IMG/VR virus record: IMGVR_UViG_3300007514_000005
Location: 1-64,000 of that record
Source of the DNA: a virus
Reading direction: 5' to 3' (one strand)
Length of the DNA stretch: 64,000 bases
In this document: one piece after another, positions 9,801-17,873 of the stretch
Layout of the letters: the number at the start of each line of letters is the position of its first letter
Position numbering within the stretch: the stretch's first letter is position 1
Program-made: the position numbers and the translations under genes
The notes under the pieces: model-generated
What the model saw: only the letters and a program-made list of their open reading frames with translations
What the model was told of the DNA's origin: nothing
Databases searched by the model: none

Positions 9801-12743
9801 GATACTGATAACGCATACGATTTAGGTTCTTCTAGTGCTGAATTCAGAAATGGTTATTTTGACGGAACATTGTATTGTGATGGAATAGATTTGCAAGGCA
9901 ACATTACCGCGCCTAACTCAGATATTACCATAACAGGTGGTGGGCCTCAAGCAGATAGAGCACACATTAAATTACCTAATGCAACAACCGGAACGCTTCA
10001 GATAATGGGAAATTCCTTACAAAATTCTAACATAGACATTGATACCCGTTATTCATCAGGCACAGGACAAATTAGACTCAAAACTAAAGGCTCAACAAGA
10101 TTCGCTGTTGGTGCAGATGGAGACTTACTAATTGGTGGAAGTGCGGCAGGTTCTTCCGGTCAGGTATTGACTTCCGGTGGTAGTGGGTCTGCACCCTCTT
10201 GGGCTACTCCGAGTGGTAGTCCGGGCGGAAGTGATACTCAATTGCAATATAACAACGGTGGCGCTTTTGGTGGAATAACAGGTGTGACTTATGATGACTC
10301 CAATGGTAGGTTATTCTTAGACTCTACAAGAGTAGTTATTGGTGGGTCTGCTAATTATGCTAATGGTCTTACAGTAAATGATGAAGCACAAATGCGAAAT
10401 ACAGTCAAGTTTGCTGACGGTTCTGCTTCTGCCCCTTCTATTACTCGATGGAATAATGGTGATGATAATACAGGTATTTACTTTGTTAATCCTGATGTAA
10501 TAGGCTTTACAACAGGCGGCACTTCAAGAATGACTATTGCGGCTGATGGAACGGTAAATATCACAGGTTCTTTGACTGTTCAGGGGTCTTCTGTTGGTGG
10601 CGCAAGCGCACTTACCGACCTTTCTGATGCGCTCGTAGAAAATAATTCGGTTTGGGTTGGCTCACCCCCTTCTGCAACAAACGGAGCAAGCGATAACACC
10701 GCCATTGGAAAAGGGGCGCTAGATAGTCTCACGACAGGCGACTATAACACGGCAGTCGGAAGGCACGCGCTGAGCGCGGTGACTAGCGGTAATTACAATG
10801 TCGCGCTCGGTTGGTATGCCGCTTCAGAACATAGCACAAGCACAGAAGGTATAGTCGCTATTGGACATAGTGCCGGAAAAACATCAACCGCAAACGGAAA
10901 TGTTCTAGTAGGTCATAGGGCTTTGGAAAACGATTCTTCGGGTGGTTCAAACATCGTCATCGGACATTGGGCGGCGCAACAAACCGAAAATATGTGGACG
11001 AGCGTGTATTTAGGATATTTCGCAGGATATGGTAATTCTTCTACAAGCAATACAGGGGATAGCAACATCGGTATTGGATACGAAGCACATCGAAACCACA
11101 CTACCGGAAGTAGCAATATCGCCATCGGTAAAGCAAGTCTAAAGCAAGCGACTACCGGAACAAGAAATATCGCCATTGGTGAGGGCGCACTAGAAATGCC
11201 CAACACCGAGAATGATAACCTAGCCATCGGTATTGATGCTATGGGTGGTGGCGTCTCAGGTGGAGAATATAATGTAAGCGTTGGTAATTACTCCGGTGGT
11301 GCAAACGCTCTCAACAACCTTTCTGCTGATGAGTCGGTCTTTGTTGGATACAAGGCCGGAAATAAGGTGGAGAGTGGTGGATATAGCACTATGATTGGTG
11401 CGTATGCGGGTCAAGAGGTGACTACGGGTAATTCCCATGTTCTCATAGGAAGAGAAGCAGGACAAAAATTAACTACGAGTAGTGGAGTAGTCGCTATTGG
11501 TTATAATTCAGGTAGATTTGCAACGGGCGCAAATAACACCTTTGTAGGTTATGGGGCAGGAAAGAGAGGAACAGAAGGTAGTAGTCAATCTAACACAGTA
11601 GTAGGATATAACGCTTTGCAAAGCAATTATGGTAATCAAAATACAATAATGGGTAGTCAAGCAGGTATCTTCATTACATCTTCTATGAATACAATCATAG
11701 GAAATAACGCCGGAAGAAACCTAACTTCTGATGCTAACACGGCAGTAGGGTCTGATGCTCTTAACGCCGCTCAAGGTGCTGAAAGAAACACAGCAATAGG
11801 ATACGGTTCATTGGATACATTGAGCACGGGAGACAAGAACACCGCTTTGGGATACAAGAGCGGAGACGCAATGAATACGGGGTCGCATAACATCACTATC
11901 GGAAATGAGGCCGGAGATAATATCACGAGCGGTTCAGGAAATGTGGTAATCGGAAAGGCTGATGTATCAAGTGCAACAGGCAACGACCAATTATCTATCT
12001 CTTCGGGTGACGGAGATGTGACTTGGCTCACAGGAACAAGCGCAGGTGTAGTGGATATTCCCGGCTCTTTGACGGTAGCAGGTGCGTCTGTTGGTGGTGC
12101 TTCTTCTGCCCATGTGATTAAGACTGCGGGTGTAAATTGGTATGGTAGTCAGCAGGCTGATATACGACTTACTTCCCTTCCACCATACGGTGTGAAGGCT
12201 ATGACTACTTTCACTTTCAGCACTTCAGGAGATTACGATAAACCTATCTTCTTCCCCTTCGTTGCTCCAAAGACGGGCAACCTTAGCAGGATGAATTCGT
12301 ATGCTCATAGCGGCGCAACAGGACTAAATTTGCTTGTTGCAGTTTATAGCGACCACAACGGATACCCCGCTTCACTACTTTTCAAAGGAACAATGGATTG
12401 GTCGAGTGGTGGGAATAAAACCATTACATCATTCACAGACGCAAGCGGCAACAGCGTCACTCCTTCTTTAACGAAGGACACCCAATACCATGTAGGTTGG
12501 GTTAGAGACGACAACGGTGTGGCTTACACGGCCTATGTCTCAAATGGGCAATACGGCCCTTCTTCCGGTCTTAACTTGAACATGGCCGAAGCGTATGTGG
12601 GTGTATCAGACACCATTGGGCAGTATGGGGGGTCAAGCAATGTGTTGGCTACTTCCTACAATAGTGGAAGCCCCGATTGGGATGATTTCACTTATTTCAA
12701 TGCGTCTGTTAAGCCGATTAACTTTGGAATTAAATACGCATGA
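6852..12743 (+). CDS. Giant modular tail fibre, 1963 aa
   Basis: The probable host-recognition fibre. The N-terminal third has three copies of a roughly 65-residue module of the type DEDNMASNS...QQSIKAYVDAEVAG...ALNTLNELAAALGDDANYA. The middle repeats GQVL(T/Q)S-GSG...W linkers, typical of trimeric phage fibres. Residues about 1280-1700 are a long run of short units like NTAIG.GAL...TTGD, resembling trimeric adhesin head (YadA-type) repeats. A globular C-terminal domain of about 190 residues follows, probably the receptor-binding tip. No signal peptide or membrane span. Confidence 0.85.
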   Translation: MARNRKLQNRIGTQHITDEAEASIAAQATITDEQIEDVVGGMLDGTETFIAVSYDDTDGNLDFVVATKDEDNMASNSSTHLPTQQSVKTYVDAEVAGIVDSAPAALNTLNELAAALGDDANYATTTTTALGNRLRVDTASQGLSSTQQSNALTNLGITASKAEINILDNGLSAGDIPSLATSKITSGTFSTAFIADDAITAGKLAVSGNGSTAQFLRSDGDGSFSWAVPVDTTYSVGDGGLTQRNFTSTLKDKLDSVAMNANNYSLSSDLLDEDNMASNSATKVATQQSIKAYVDAEVAGVVDSAPSALNTLNELAAALGDDANYATTTSTALGNRLRVDTASQGLNGTQQSNARTNLGLGTAATLSGTGAVANGNAGLVTGDTVYDYIAAQGTFGGLSAVVGDTTPELGGDLDVQARKIYTSTSNGDITLEPKDKVIVKTGTSGNDGYLQILGDGNNADAKLRFTNGTYGCNIILVRTQPNTLKIEGSSSFKFDCRTSTSGMTFPDGTTQNTAATSLTLLDEDNMATNSATAAASQQSIKAYVDAEVAGIVDSAPSALNTLNELAAALGDDANYAATTTTALGQKLVKASNLSDLTNAGTARTNLGLGAAAVKAVATDGAGGVADGEAGLVTGNAVYDYVAANGGDSNAGAANGSASAPAFSFSGDNDTGMYYKSNNTLGFATGGTFRMSIDNNGHLLGLNNLHIAGWGSYSYPAITMGGDTDTGIGADGANGLFIGTGGSPRVKIQGDVVDFVNSKIKLGGSYGSDGQVLTSTGSGVAWENASGGISDIVSDTSPQLGGNLDTQGYYIQSSTSNKTVIKPGAGSGNPQVSIGDDSNNPGILRVGSNGVDNALPLAVSVKNSSNSAQQTAAYFLAGNQHSSARAAGFGPKIEFRASSGTQYSGQVSATIGTKQIGTGESANHDLHLEAGGTGKIRFNDEFSFPAADGSSGQVLQTDGSGTLSWATAGGGDSWGTAVDAHIIPDTDNAYDLGSSSAEFRNGYFDGTLYCDGIDLQGNITAPNSDITITGGGPQADRAHIKLPNATTGTLQIMGNSLQNSNIDIDTRYSSGTGQIRLKTKGSTRFAVGADGDLLIGGSAAGSSGQVLTSGGSGSAPSWATPSGSPGGSDTQLQYNNGGAFGGITGVTYDDSNGRLFLDSTRVVIGGSANYANGLTVNDEAQMRNTVKFADGSASAPSITRWNNGDDNTGIYFVNPDVIGFTTGGTSRMTIAADGTVNITGSLTVQGSSVGGASALTDLSDALVENNSVWVGSPPSATNGASDNTAIGKGALDSLTTGDYNTAVGRHALSAVTSGNYNVALGWYAASEHSTSTEGIVAIGHSAGKTSTANGNVLVGHRALENDSSGGSNIVIGHWAAQQTENMWTSVYLGYFAGYGNSSTSNTGDSNIGIGYEAHRNHTTGSSNIAIGKASLKQATTGTRNIAIGEGALEMPNTENDNLAIGIDAMGGGVSGGEYNVSVGNYSGGANALNNLSADESVFVGYKAGNKVESGGYSTMIGAYAGQEVTTGNSHVLIGREAGQKLTTSSGVVAIGYNSGRFATGANNTFVGYGAGKRGTEGSSQSNTVVGYNALQSNYGNQNTIMGSQAGIFITSSMNTIIGNNAGRNLTSDANTAVGSDALNAAQGAERNTAIGYGSLDTLSTGDKNTALGYKSGDAMNTGSHNITIGNEAGDNITSGSGNVVIGKADVSSATGNDQLSISSGDGDVTWLTGTSAGVVDIPGSLTVAGASVGGASSAHVIKTAGVNWYGSQQADIRLTSLPPYGVKAMTTFTFSTSGDYDKPIFFPFVAPKTGNLSRMNSYAHSGATGLNLLVAVYSDHNGYPASLLFKGTMDWSSGGNKTITSFTDASGNSVTPSLTKDTQYHVGWVRDDNGVAYTAYVSNGQYGPSSGLNLNMAEAYVGVSDTIGQYGGSSNVLATSYNSGSPDWDDFTYFNASVKPINFGIKYA
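7056..8610 (+). repeat. Threefold module repeat in the fibre gene
   Basis: Three copies at about 7056-7248, 7664-7863 and 8411-8610 encode the YVDAEVAG...LNELAAALGDDANYA module. Protein identity is high while many codons differ, so the copies are old duplications under selection rather than a recent slip. Confidence 0.75.
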
Positions 12744-12752
12744 GGTGATTAG

Positions 12753-13040
12753 ATGACTAAGGATTTTAGGAAATGGACTACTATTAACGAAAATGGTGAG
12801 AAAGAAGAGAAGTATGAAGACGCCACTTGGGAATTAGTGCGTGCGCGTAGGAATACTATGTTGGATATAACAGACCATTTGATAGGCAACCAATGGGATA
12901 GGCTAACTGAACAACAGCAGACAGACTTGAAGGCCTTTAGGCAGACGCTTAGAGATGCGCCGGAAGGACATGATAACGCCAATGACGCTTGTGATGCAAT
13001 GCCGGAGATTCCTCATTGGGTAGTATTACTACTTGGCTAA
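12753..13040 (+). CDS. Probable fibre-assembly chaperone, XkdW-like
   Basis: A 95-aa protein with the pattern TWELVRARRNTMLDITD...WDRLTEQQQTDLKAFRQTLRDAP, typical of small phage proteins encoded after fibre genes (XkdW/tail-fibre-assembly type). It follows the giant fibre by 9 bases with a GAGGTGA ribosome site. A second protein with the same LT/SxxEQQDLKxxRQxLxDxP core follows the other fibre gene at 19690. Assignment rests on this motif and on context. Confidence 0.65.
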   Translation: MTKDFRKWTTINENGEKEEKYEDATWELVRARRNTMLDITDHLIGNQWDRLTEQQQTDLKAFRQTLRDAPEGHDNANDACDAMPEIPHWVVLLLG

Positions 13041-13048
13041 CCGTAATA

Positions 13049-13057
13049 GATAAACGA
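13049..13057 (+). promoter_or_regulatory. TATA-like GATAAACGA
   Basis: It lies in the gap before the 13080 gene, 23-31 nt before its ATG, and resembles the GATAAATCA elements upstream of 6386 and 6852. Confidence 0.35.
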
Positions 13058-13079
13058 CACTCCTTCTATACTCTTACGC

Positions 13080-13976
13080 ATGAGCGAAGACGATGAAAGT
13101 ATAATCACGGTCTTGAATACTCGATTCCAAGAATTGAGAACGCTTATGATTACTATTGGGTCTATACTTGCTATGTTAGTGGCGGGCATAAATCAAGCGG
13201 GAATGATTGATTTTTGGAATGATGGTGGCGGTGATGAACCCGTTGTCTGCGAACCTGATTGGGAATTCGTTGTTGATTACTATGTGATAGAATATGATTT
13301 ATTGATGAATATGAGAGTGTCGGATATATCATTGTGTAATGAAGTGCATTCTCTTGAATACTATATCGCTATGAATGAATACGAATTTGTAGAGGATAGC
13401 GACCAATTCCGCAATACATACATATTTTCGCACACAATAGAGGATATAGAAGAAGGAACACATCATGTATATGTTGAGGTTCTAAATGGAACAATCAATC
13501 TACACGAAGAATTTGTGTTTGACTTTGAATTTGACGAGAATGAGCACGAAAATGCAGTATATGGTTGCACAGACCCCATAGCATTGAATTATGATGAAGA
13601 GGCTACACACGATGATGGGTCTTGTGAATACGAACAAGAAGAAGAAGAAATAACAGAAGATTGCTTAGCAATGTTCTATGATACGCACGCATACAAGAAC
13701 AACACTACCATTTACACAGATTTTGATGTAGATTTTTCATGTAAAGCAAATATCACGATTACAGTAAATGTGGTGATTTTGTCTTACGATAATGAAACAG
13801 ATACCAAAGAGATAATTGGTAATCAAAGCCTAACATACGAAACTTATCATTATGATTGGGATTATCGCTTTTTGGATTTCTACAACCTTACTCAACCGGA
13901 AGAAACAGACTTGGAAGTATTATTCCGTGTCTATCATCAAGACGAAATAGATGATATGACTACGGTGTGGGTCTGA
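13080..13976 (+). CDS. Membrane-anchored acidic protein with GCTD/DDGSC module
   Basis: A 298-aa protein. Residues 19-40 (LRTLMITIGSILAMLVAGI) are a transmembrane anchor after a short cytoplasmic N-terminus. A very acidic domain follows. Residues 161-184 match the YGCTDP..LNYD..A..DDGSCEY module with its two Cys. That module is common in secreted proteins of marine Bacteroidetes and marine Group II archaea. About 110 further residues are rich in N, T and D. It may coat the infected cell surface or the virion. The module suggests capture from a marine host. Confidence 0.8.
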   Translation: MSEDDESIITVLNTRFQELRTLMITIGSILAMLVAGINQAGMIDFWNDGGGDEPVVCEPDWEFVVDYYVIEYDLLMNMRVSDISLCNEVHSLEYYIAMNEYEFVEDSDQFRNTYIFSHTIEDIEEGTHHVYVEVLNGTINLHEEFVFDFEFDENEHENAVYGCTDPIALNYDEEATHDDGSCEYEQEEEEITEDCLAMFYDTHAYKNNTTIYTDFDVDFSCKANITITVNVVILSYDNETDTKEIIGNQSLTYETYHYDWDYRFLDFYNLTQPEETDLEVLFRVYHQDEIDDMTTVWV

Positions 13977-14344
13977 TGAGAGGGCAAGAATTAACACAAG
14001 TCCTTTTGGCTACTTTACTTGTTGGTATGGCTACTGTTGGTAGTGGTGGATACATAGGTAGTATAACAGATAATGTATCCTTCACTTGCCGTGATGTAGA
14101 AGGGGAAGTAGTATGGAAAGACCATTCTGAGGGTTGGTTCAAAATTTATGTGACGCTGTATAACGACAGTATTAGTGGTGATGGACAAAGCGACTATTCC
14201 GTATATGTTGGGCCGGATACTTATGATAGATACCAAATAGGGGATACATACACAGAACAGATGTGTGATGTAGAAGCGCACAATGAATTTAAGCAATTCT
14301 TACAAGACTTGCTAGATGCGGGGCTTTTGGAGCAAGGTTCATAA
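13976..14344 (+). CDS. Small exported or membrane-anchored protein
   Basis: The ATG at 13976 shares its A with the stop of the preceding gene (TGATG). The protein begins MRGQELTQVLLATLLVGMATVGSGG, an N-terminal hydrophobic segment acting as signal or anchor, then about 95 acidic residues with two Cys (SFTCRD, EQMCDV) that could form a disulfide. Coupling to the GCTD protein suggests the two act together outside the membrane. No family recognised. Confidence 0.7.
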   Translation: MRGQELTQVLLATLLVGMATVGSGGYIGSITDNVSFTCRDVEGEVVWKDHSEGWFKIYVTLYNDSISGDGQSDYSVYVGPDTYDRYQIGDTYTEQMCDVEAHNEFKQFLQDLLDAGLLEQGS

Positions 14345-14348
14345 ATCA
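14340..14348 (+). promoter_or_regulatory. TATA-like CATAAATCA
   Basis: It overlaps the upstream stop and lies 20-28 nt before the ATG at 14368, and is one base different from the GATAAATCA elements. Confidence 0.4.
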
Positions 14349-14367
14349 TCAAGGCTGTTTAGTGCTT

Positions 14368-15681
14368 ATGTCGTGCGACTGTAAGTGTGATTCCGAAGAG
14401 GAAATTATCGAAGAAGCGGCTTTCAAGACCTGTGAGGTATGTGCTACCAAGTCTTCATGTAAAGAAAAGAATTCCTGTAAGGAGTCTTATTCAGCAGTAA
14501 TGCTATCAGCAGACGAAGAAGACACTTGCCCTGTTGGAGAAGAAATGATAGACGGCGAGTGCAAAAAGGTAGCAGTCAGTATTGAATTAGAGATTGACGA
14601 CATGAAAGCCATTGTTGAAGCCACTACCGGAGATACTATCATAGAAATTCGTGGTGTAGCATTCCATGAAGGTATGAACAAGAATAATTGGGCATTAACC
14701 GCAGAAGGCGCACGAGCGCTAGTCACACAGATGGAAGGTGCAGACCTAACACTAAATCACCCCGAAGCCTCAGAACACGGCACGGGCTTTACACGAAACA
14801 TGGATGGTGGAGTAGAAGAAGCAGTAGTCGGTTATATCAAAGCGGCAGATTTCTATACAACCCCTAGCGGTGGATATGAAGTCCGTTATATCGCTCATGT
14901 GCTAAGACCTGAATTATTTGAGGCTCTTGAATCCGGCCTTTGGTCGAGAGAAGAGTATGGAGTAAGTATCGGTGGTTCAGGTGTGCCTGTAAGAGCAGAC
15001 GAAGATGGAATTCTATTTGGGGAAGACTTTACTTTCGACCATTTGGCTATCGTGCATAAGCCTGCTTATGAGCGGGCGACCATTGAAAATGTGCGTAGAA
15101 TAGAAAAACCCGTTGAAATGGAAGCAAGGTTTATATCTCATTCAAACCGTGAGGATATTAGAACAACCGAAGAGATGGTGAGTGCAATGACCGAAGAGAC
15201 AATTGATACATCAGAAATGGAGAACGAAATAGAGACTCTAAAGGCTGACCTTGTGTTGGCTTCATCCCGCGTAGCGGAGTTTGAGGCGGCTGAGGCTGAG
15301 CGCATTGAGTCCGACAGAATGACTCTCGTGGAGAAGGCTACCGAAATGGGTATGTCCGGCCACGATGATTTGAAGGCTGAGACCCTAGAGACACTAATTG
15401 CGTCTTGGTCTGAGGCTCACCCTGACCCAACCCCTGTGGTTATGGAGTCCGTAGAGGCTGTGACTGACGAAGATGAGACAGTCGAGACCCCTGCTGTGGC
15501 TTCCGAGACCCCAAGAGCGGTTGTCGCAAACTACCTAAATGGTAAGATTGTCGAGTCCGATGAGGACATTTACGCTCGTGCTTGGAACGCATGGGCAAAG
15601 GCATGGAACGGAACACTTGCAATTGATGAGAAGGCAAGAATGTCCGCCCCAACATACGATGAACTAAAGGAGATGAACTAA
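14368..15681 (+). CDS. Prohead protease fused to scaffold-like domain
   Basis: The maturation protease processes scaffold and capsid. Counting from the upstream GTG at 14362, H133 in LNHPEA and S202 in YGVSIGG fit the His/Ser catalytic pair of phage prohead proteases, and AIVHKPAYERA closes the domain. From about residue 270 a coiled coil (EMENEIETLKADLVLASSRVAEFE) and an acidic tail look like a scaffold, so protease and scaffold are one chain. The N-terminal 60 residues are unusually Cys-rich (CDCKCD, CEVC, CKEKNSC), unusual for this family. Start chosen at ATG 14368. Confidence 0.8.
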   Translation: MSCDCKCDSEEEIIEEAAFKTCEVCATKSSCKEKNSCKESYSAVMLSADEEDTCPVGEEMIDGECKKVAVSIELEIDDMKAIVEATTGDTIIEIRGVAFHEGMNKNNWALTAEGARALVTQMEGADLTLNHPEASEHGTGFTRNMDGGVEEAVVGYIKAADFYTTPSGGYEVRYIAHVLRPELFEALESGLWSREEYGVSIGGSGVPVRADEDGILFGEDFTFDHLAIVHKPAYERATIENVRRIEKPVEMEARFISHSNREDIRTTEEMVSAMTEETIDTSEMENEIETLKADLVLASSRVAEFEAAEAERIESDRMTLVEKATEMGMSGHDDLKAETLETLIASWSEAHPDPTPVVMESVEAVTDEDETVETPAVASETPRAVVANYLNGKIVESDEDIYARAWNAWAKAWNGTLAIDEKARMSAPTYDELKEMN

Positions 15682-15682
15682 G

Positions 15683-16078
15683 ATGGCCGCACTAAATGAA
15701 ACAAGAAATGCAACAATCGGCGAAGCAAGCATGGCTTCGCAAGGACTACTCGTAATGTATCACGCTGACGGTGTTAAGAAAACCGCCGCAGTCACAGACA
15801 TTGCTGTTGGCGTCACCGCCGCCGAGTCTTCAAGAGACGCTGAGGGCGCACTTGAGGGAAGCGGAGTCGGAACAGTCGCAGTTTATCCTCTAAGCGGAAT
15901 TGTCTATGTTAAGAGCATGGCTATCACCGCCGCAAAATTCGGAATGCCCCTTTATGTGGGAACAACCGATGGATATGTAGATGATTCTTCCTCAAACAGC
16001 GCAGTCAAGATGGGATACTACGCAGGTGAGAACATGGCTATTACAGCAGGAGACCTAGTGCCGTTGTTCTGTCTTTGA
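15683..16078 (+). CDS. Head decoration protein
   Basis: A 131-aa beta-rich protein rich in A, G, V and T with no charged clusters. Its plan, MYHADGVKKTAAVTDIAVGVTA... then VAVYPLSGIVYVKSMA...PLYVGTTDGYV...KMGYYAGENMAITAGDLVPLFCL, fits the DUF2190/gpD-like capsid decoration group. It sits between protease and capsid gene, the usual place, one base after the protease stop. Confidence 0.7.
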   Translation: MAALNETRNATIGEASMASQGLLVMYHADGVKKTAAVTDIAVGVTAAESSRDAEGALEGSGVGTVAVYPLSGIVYVKSMAITAAKFGMPLYVGTTDGYVDDSSSNSAVKMGYYAGENMAITAGDLVPLFCL

Positions 16079-16080
16079 GC

Positions 16081-16090
16081 AATAAATAGG
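16081..16090 (+). promoter_or_regulatory. Probable capsid-gene TATA
   Basis: AATAAATAGG lies 25-34 nt before the capsid ATG at 16115. An AGGAGATG ribosome site lies between them. A separate strong promoter for the capsid gene would be expected. Confidence 0.45.
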
Positions 16091-16114
16091 AAATGAATAC
16101 AGGAGATGAAAAAT

Positions 16115-17029
16115 ATGGCTAACGAAACATTGGAACAGATATTAAATGTAAGTGCCGCAGACGGGCCGTTCTCGGTCGGAGATGCGGTTCTTGAGCAGAC
16201 TCTTAGAGACTTCATTCAATTGCAGTCTAACACAATCGCAATCGCTACTGACCTAGTCGGTGTGCGCTCAGTAAATTGGCTTGAATTCAAGTGGTATTCG
16301 GGAATTACCGGAACATTTGATTGGCCTTTGGATGATGTAGCACTAACTGACCCAACAAAGGTAGGAACAGAAAACTACACCACAAAATTGGAGAAGGGTC
16401 AGGGTCGTGTGACCTTCCTAGACGCTGTGAGACTACGCGGCGAGTCATGGGAGAACATTGACCGACAGCAATTGGCTATCGTCCGCGCTCGCGCTGATGT
16501 AATAGACAACACCATTCTAAAGGCTCTAGTAGCAGGTAGCGGAAACACCGATATTGCGGCTACACAGACCTTCGGACACGCTTCCGCAGACGAGGAAGGA
16601 GACCTACTAAAGTGTATGGATTCAATCTTCGCTAACGGTAAGGTATCAGGCAACGAGCCTCTTGCTCTAGTCCTTCCTGCCGACAAGAGAAGCGCTATCC
16701 TCAACACAACCCTTTACGGAAATGTTGTTGAGTCGCTAGGCGACCACTTGGCTCGCATTGCTTCACTACGAATCTACTACACCCGTGATTACGGAACAGG
16801 CGGCGCAATCGGCAACGATGCACTAATGCTAATTCCGGGCGCTGAGACTGCTGAATTCTTCACCTACAACGGTGAGGGCTTCACCGAGACCGAATTAACA
16901 CGAATTCCGGGTCTAGGTTATGATTGGCTACTCACTTCCTACATGGGAACGGTTATCCACGAACACCAAGATGGTGCGGCGAGCGGCAAGAACAACAGAA
17001 TGGTTAAACTAACAGGCGTGCGCTCTTGA
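16115..17029 (+). CDS. Major capsid protein, HK97 fold type
   Basis: A 304-aa protein placed after protease and decoration genes. It has an N-terminal helix (LEQTLRDFIQLQSNTIAIATDL), an extended E-loop-like region (GTFDWPLDDVALTDPTKVGTE) and a P-domain-like helix (ARADVIDNTILKALVAG), then the A-domain stretch LALVLPADKRSAILN and a C-terminal beta region ending MVKLTGVRS. The frame is open from 16106, but AGGAGATG lies 7-8 nt before the ATG at 16115, which I take as the start. No long N-terminal delta domain, in line with a separate scaffold. Confidence 0.85.
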   Translation: MANETLEQILNVSAADGPFSVGDAVLEQTLRDFIQLQSNTIAIATDLVGVRSVNWLEFKWYSGITGTFDWPLDDVALTDPTKVGTENYTTKLEKGQGRVTFLDAVRLRGESWENIDRQQLAIVRARADVIDNTILKALVAGSGNTDIAATQTFGHASADEEGDLLKCMDSIFANGKVSGNEPLALVLPADKRSAILNTTLYGNVVESLGDHLARIASLRIYYTRDYGTGGAIGNDALMLIPGAETAEFFTYNGEGFTETELTRIPGLGYDWLLTSYMGTVIHEHQDGAASGKNNRMVKLTGVRS

Positions 17030-17046
17030 TTAGGAGCGTGGATTAA

Positions 17047-17427
17047 ATGCCTGAAAAGAAGAAAACCACTTCTAAGAAGTCTGCCCCCAAGAAGAAAACT
17101 TCTTCTAAGGCGGCGCTTGCTAAGAAACTTAAGGATGCAGGGCTTACTGTGCCGGAAGGTGCAGATGCTAAAGAGATGGAACACCGTCTTAAGCATTATA
17201 CCGACTTGGATACAGCAGGATACAATGTTAGACTCTTTAGGGGATGGGGTAGTGAGTATTCCGAGCACCCTATCTCAAAACTAACAGACCGTAAGGCAAT
17301 GTATTGGCTTCCCCCATCAGCATTTGCTGAGGAAATAGTGCAGACCAAGATGGTAGCAGTAGTTAAGCGTGGGCTACCCTTACATAACGCTATCGTCATA
17401 GATGTTCCCGTAGGATACGGGGAGTAA
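17047..17427 (+). CDS. Basic head protein with SAP-like helix pair
   Basis: A 126-aa protein. The first 25 residues are almost all K, S, T and P. Then AALAKKLKDAGLTVPEGADAKEMEHRLKHY looks like a SAP/LEM-type helix-extended-helix unit. The rest (LFRGWGSEYSEHPISKLTDRKAMYWLPPSAFAEEIV) is unassigned. The position directly after the capsid gene suggests a minor head or DNA-contacting protein. Confidence 0.7.
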   Translation: MPEKKKTTSKKSAPKKKTSSKAALAKKLKDAGLTVPEGADAKEMEHRLKHYTDLDTAGYNVRLFRGWGSEYSEHPISKLTDRKAMYWLPPSAFAEEIVQTKMVAVVKRGLPLHNAIVIDVPVGYGE

Positions 17428-17431
17428 TTGA

Positions 17432-17863
17432 ATGGCGGTCACTACGGCTCAGATTCGTGATTTACTAAACAGGCCGAGAGGCTTGACTGAAAACACTATT
17501 TCTGAGTATATTACTATCCGCACGGCGGAAGTAGATAAGAAGTCAAGACAGTCAGGTTATGTAGGAGTCACAGATAACGCACCTACTACTACCCTGAAAG
17601 AATCGGCAATTAAGATGCTTGTTTGTGTTGATTGCCTAAGAGTCCTCATAGATACCATACACGCTATTGTTCCTGAAAAAGAAAAGGGTGCTATGGATAT
17701 TCGCTTTGCTAAGCAGTTATCTTCTTTTGAGAAGTCTGCTAGAGATGCTATGTCGGCGATAGAAGAGAAGAGTGCAACGGCTTTCAAGGTGAAGGCCACT
17801 ACAACGAGAGTGGGCGGCACAACAGGTGCGCAATTAAGTGGTAATCTACACTCCGTTAAGTGA
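17432..17863 (+). CDS. Head-tail connector-like protein
   Basis: A 143-aa mostly helical protein: TTAQIRDLLNRPRGLTENTISEYITIRTAEVDKKS, then LKESAIKMLVCVDCLRVLIDTIHA and FAKQLSSFEKSARDAMSAIEEKS. This helical plan, the size and the position after the capsid gene fit HK97 gp6-like adaptors that attach under the portal. A second adaptor candidate lies at 21299, so roles may be split. Confidence 0.55.
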   Translation: MAVTTAQIRDLLNRPRGLTENTISEYITIRTAEVDKKSRQSGYVGVTDNAPTTTLKESAIKMLVCVDCLRVLIDTIHAIVPEKEKGAMDIRFAKQLSSFEKSARDAMSAIEEKSATAFKVKATTTRVGGTTGAQLSGNLHSVK

Positions 17864-17873
17864 GGTGTAGAAT

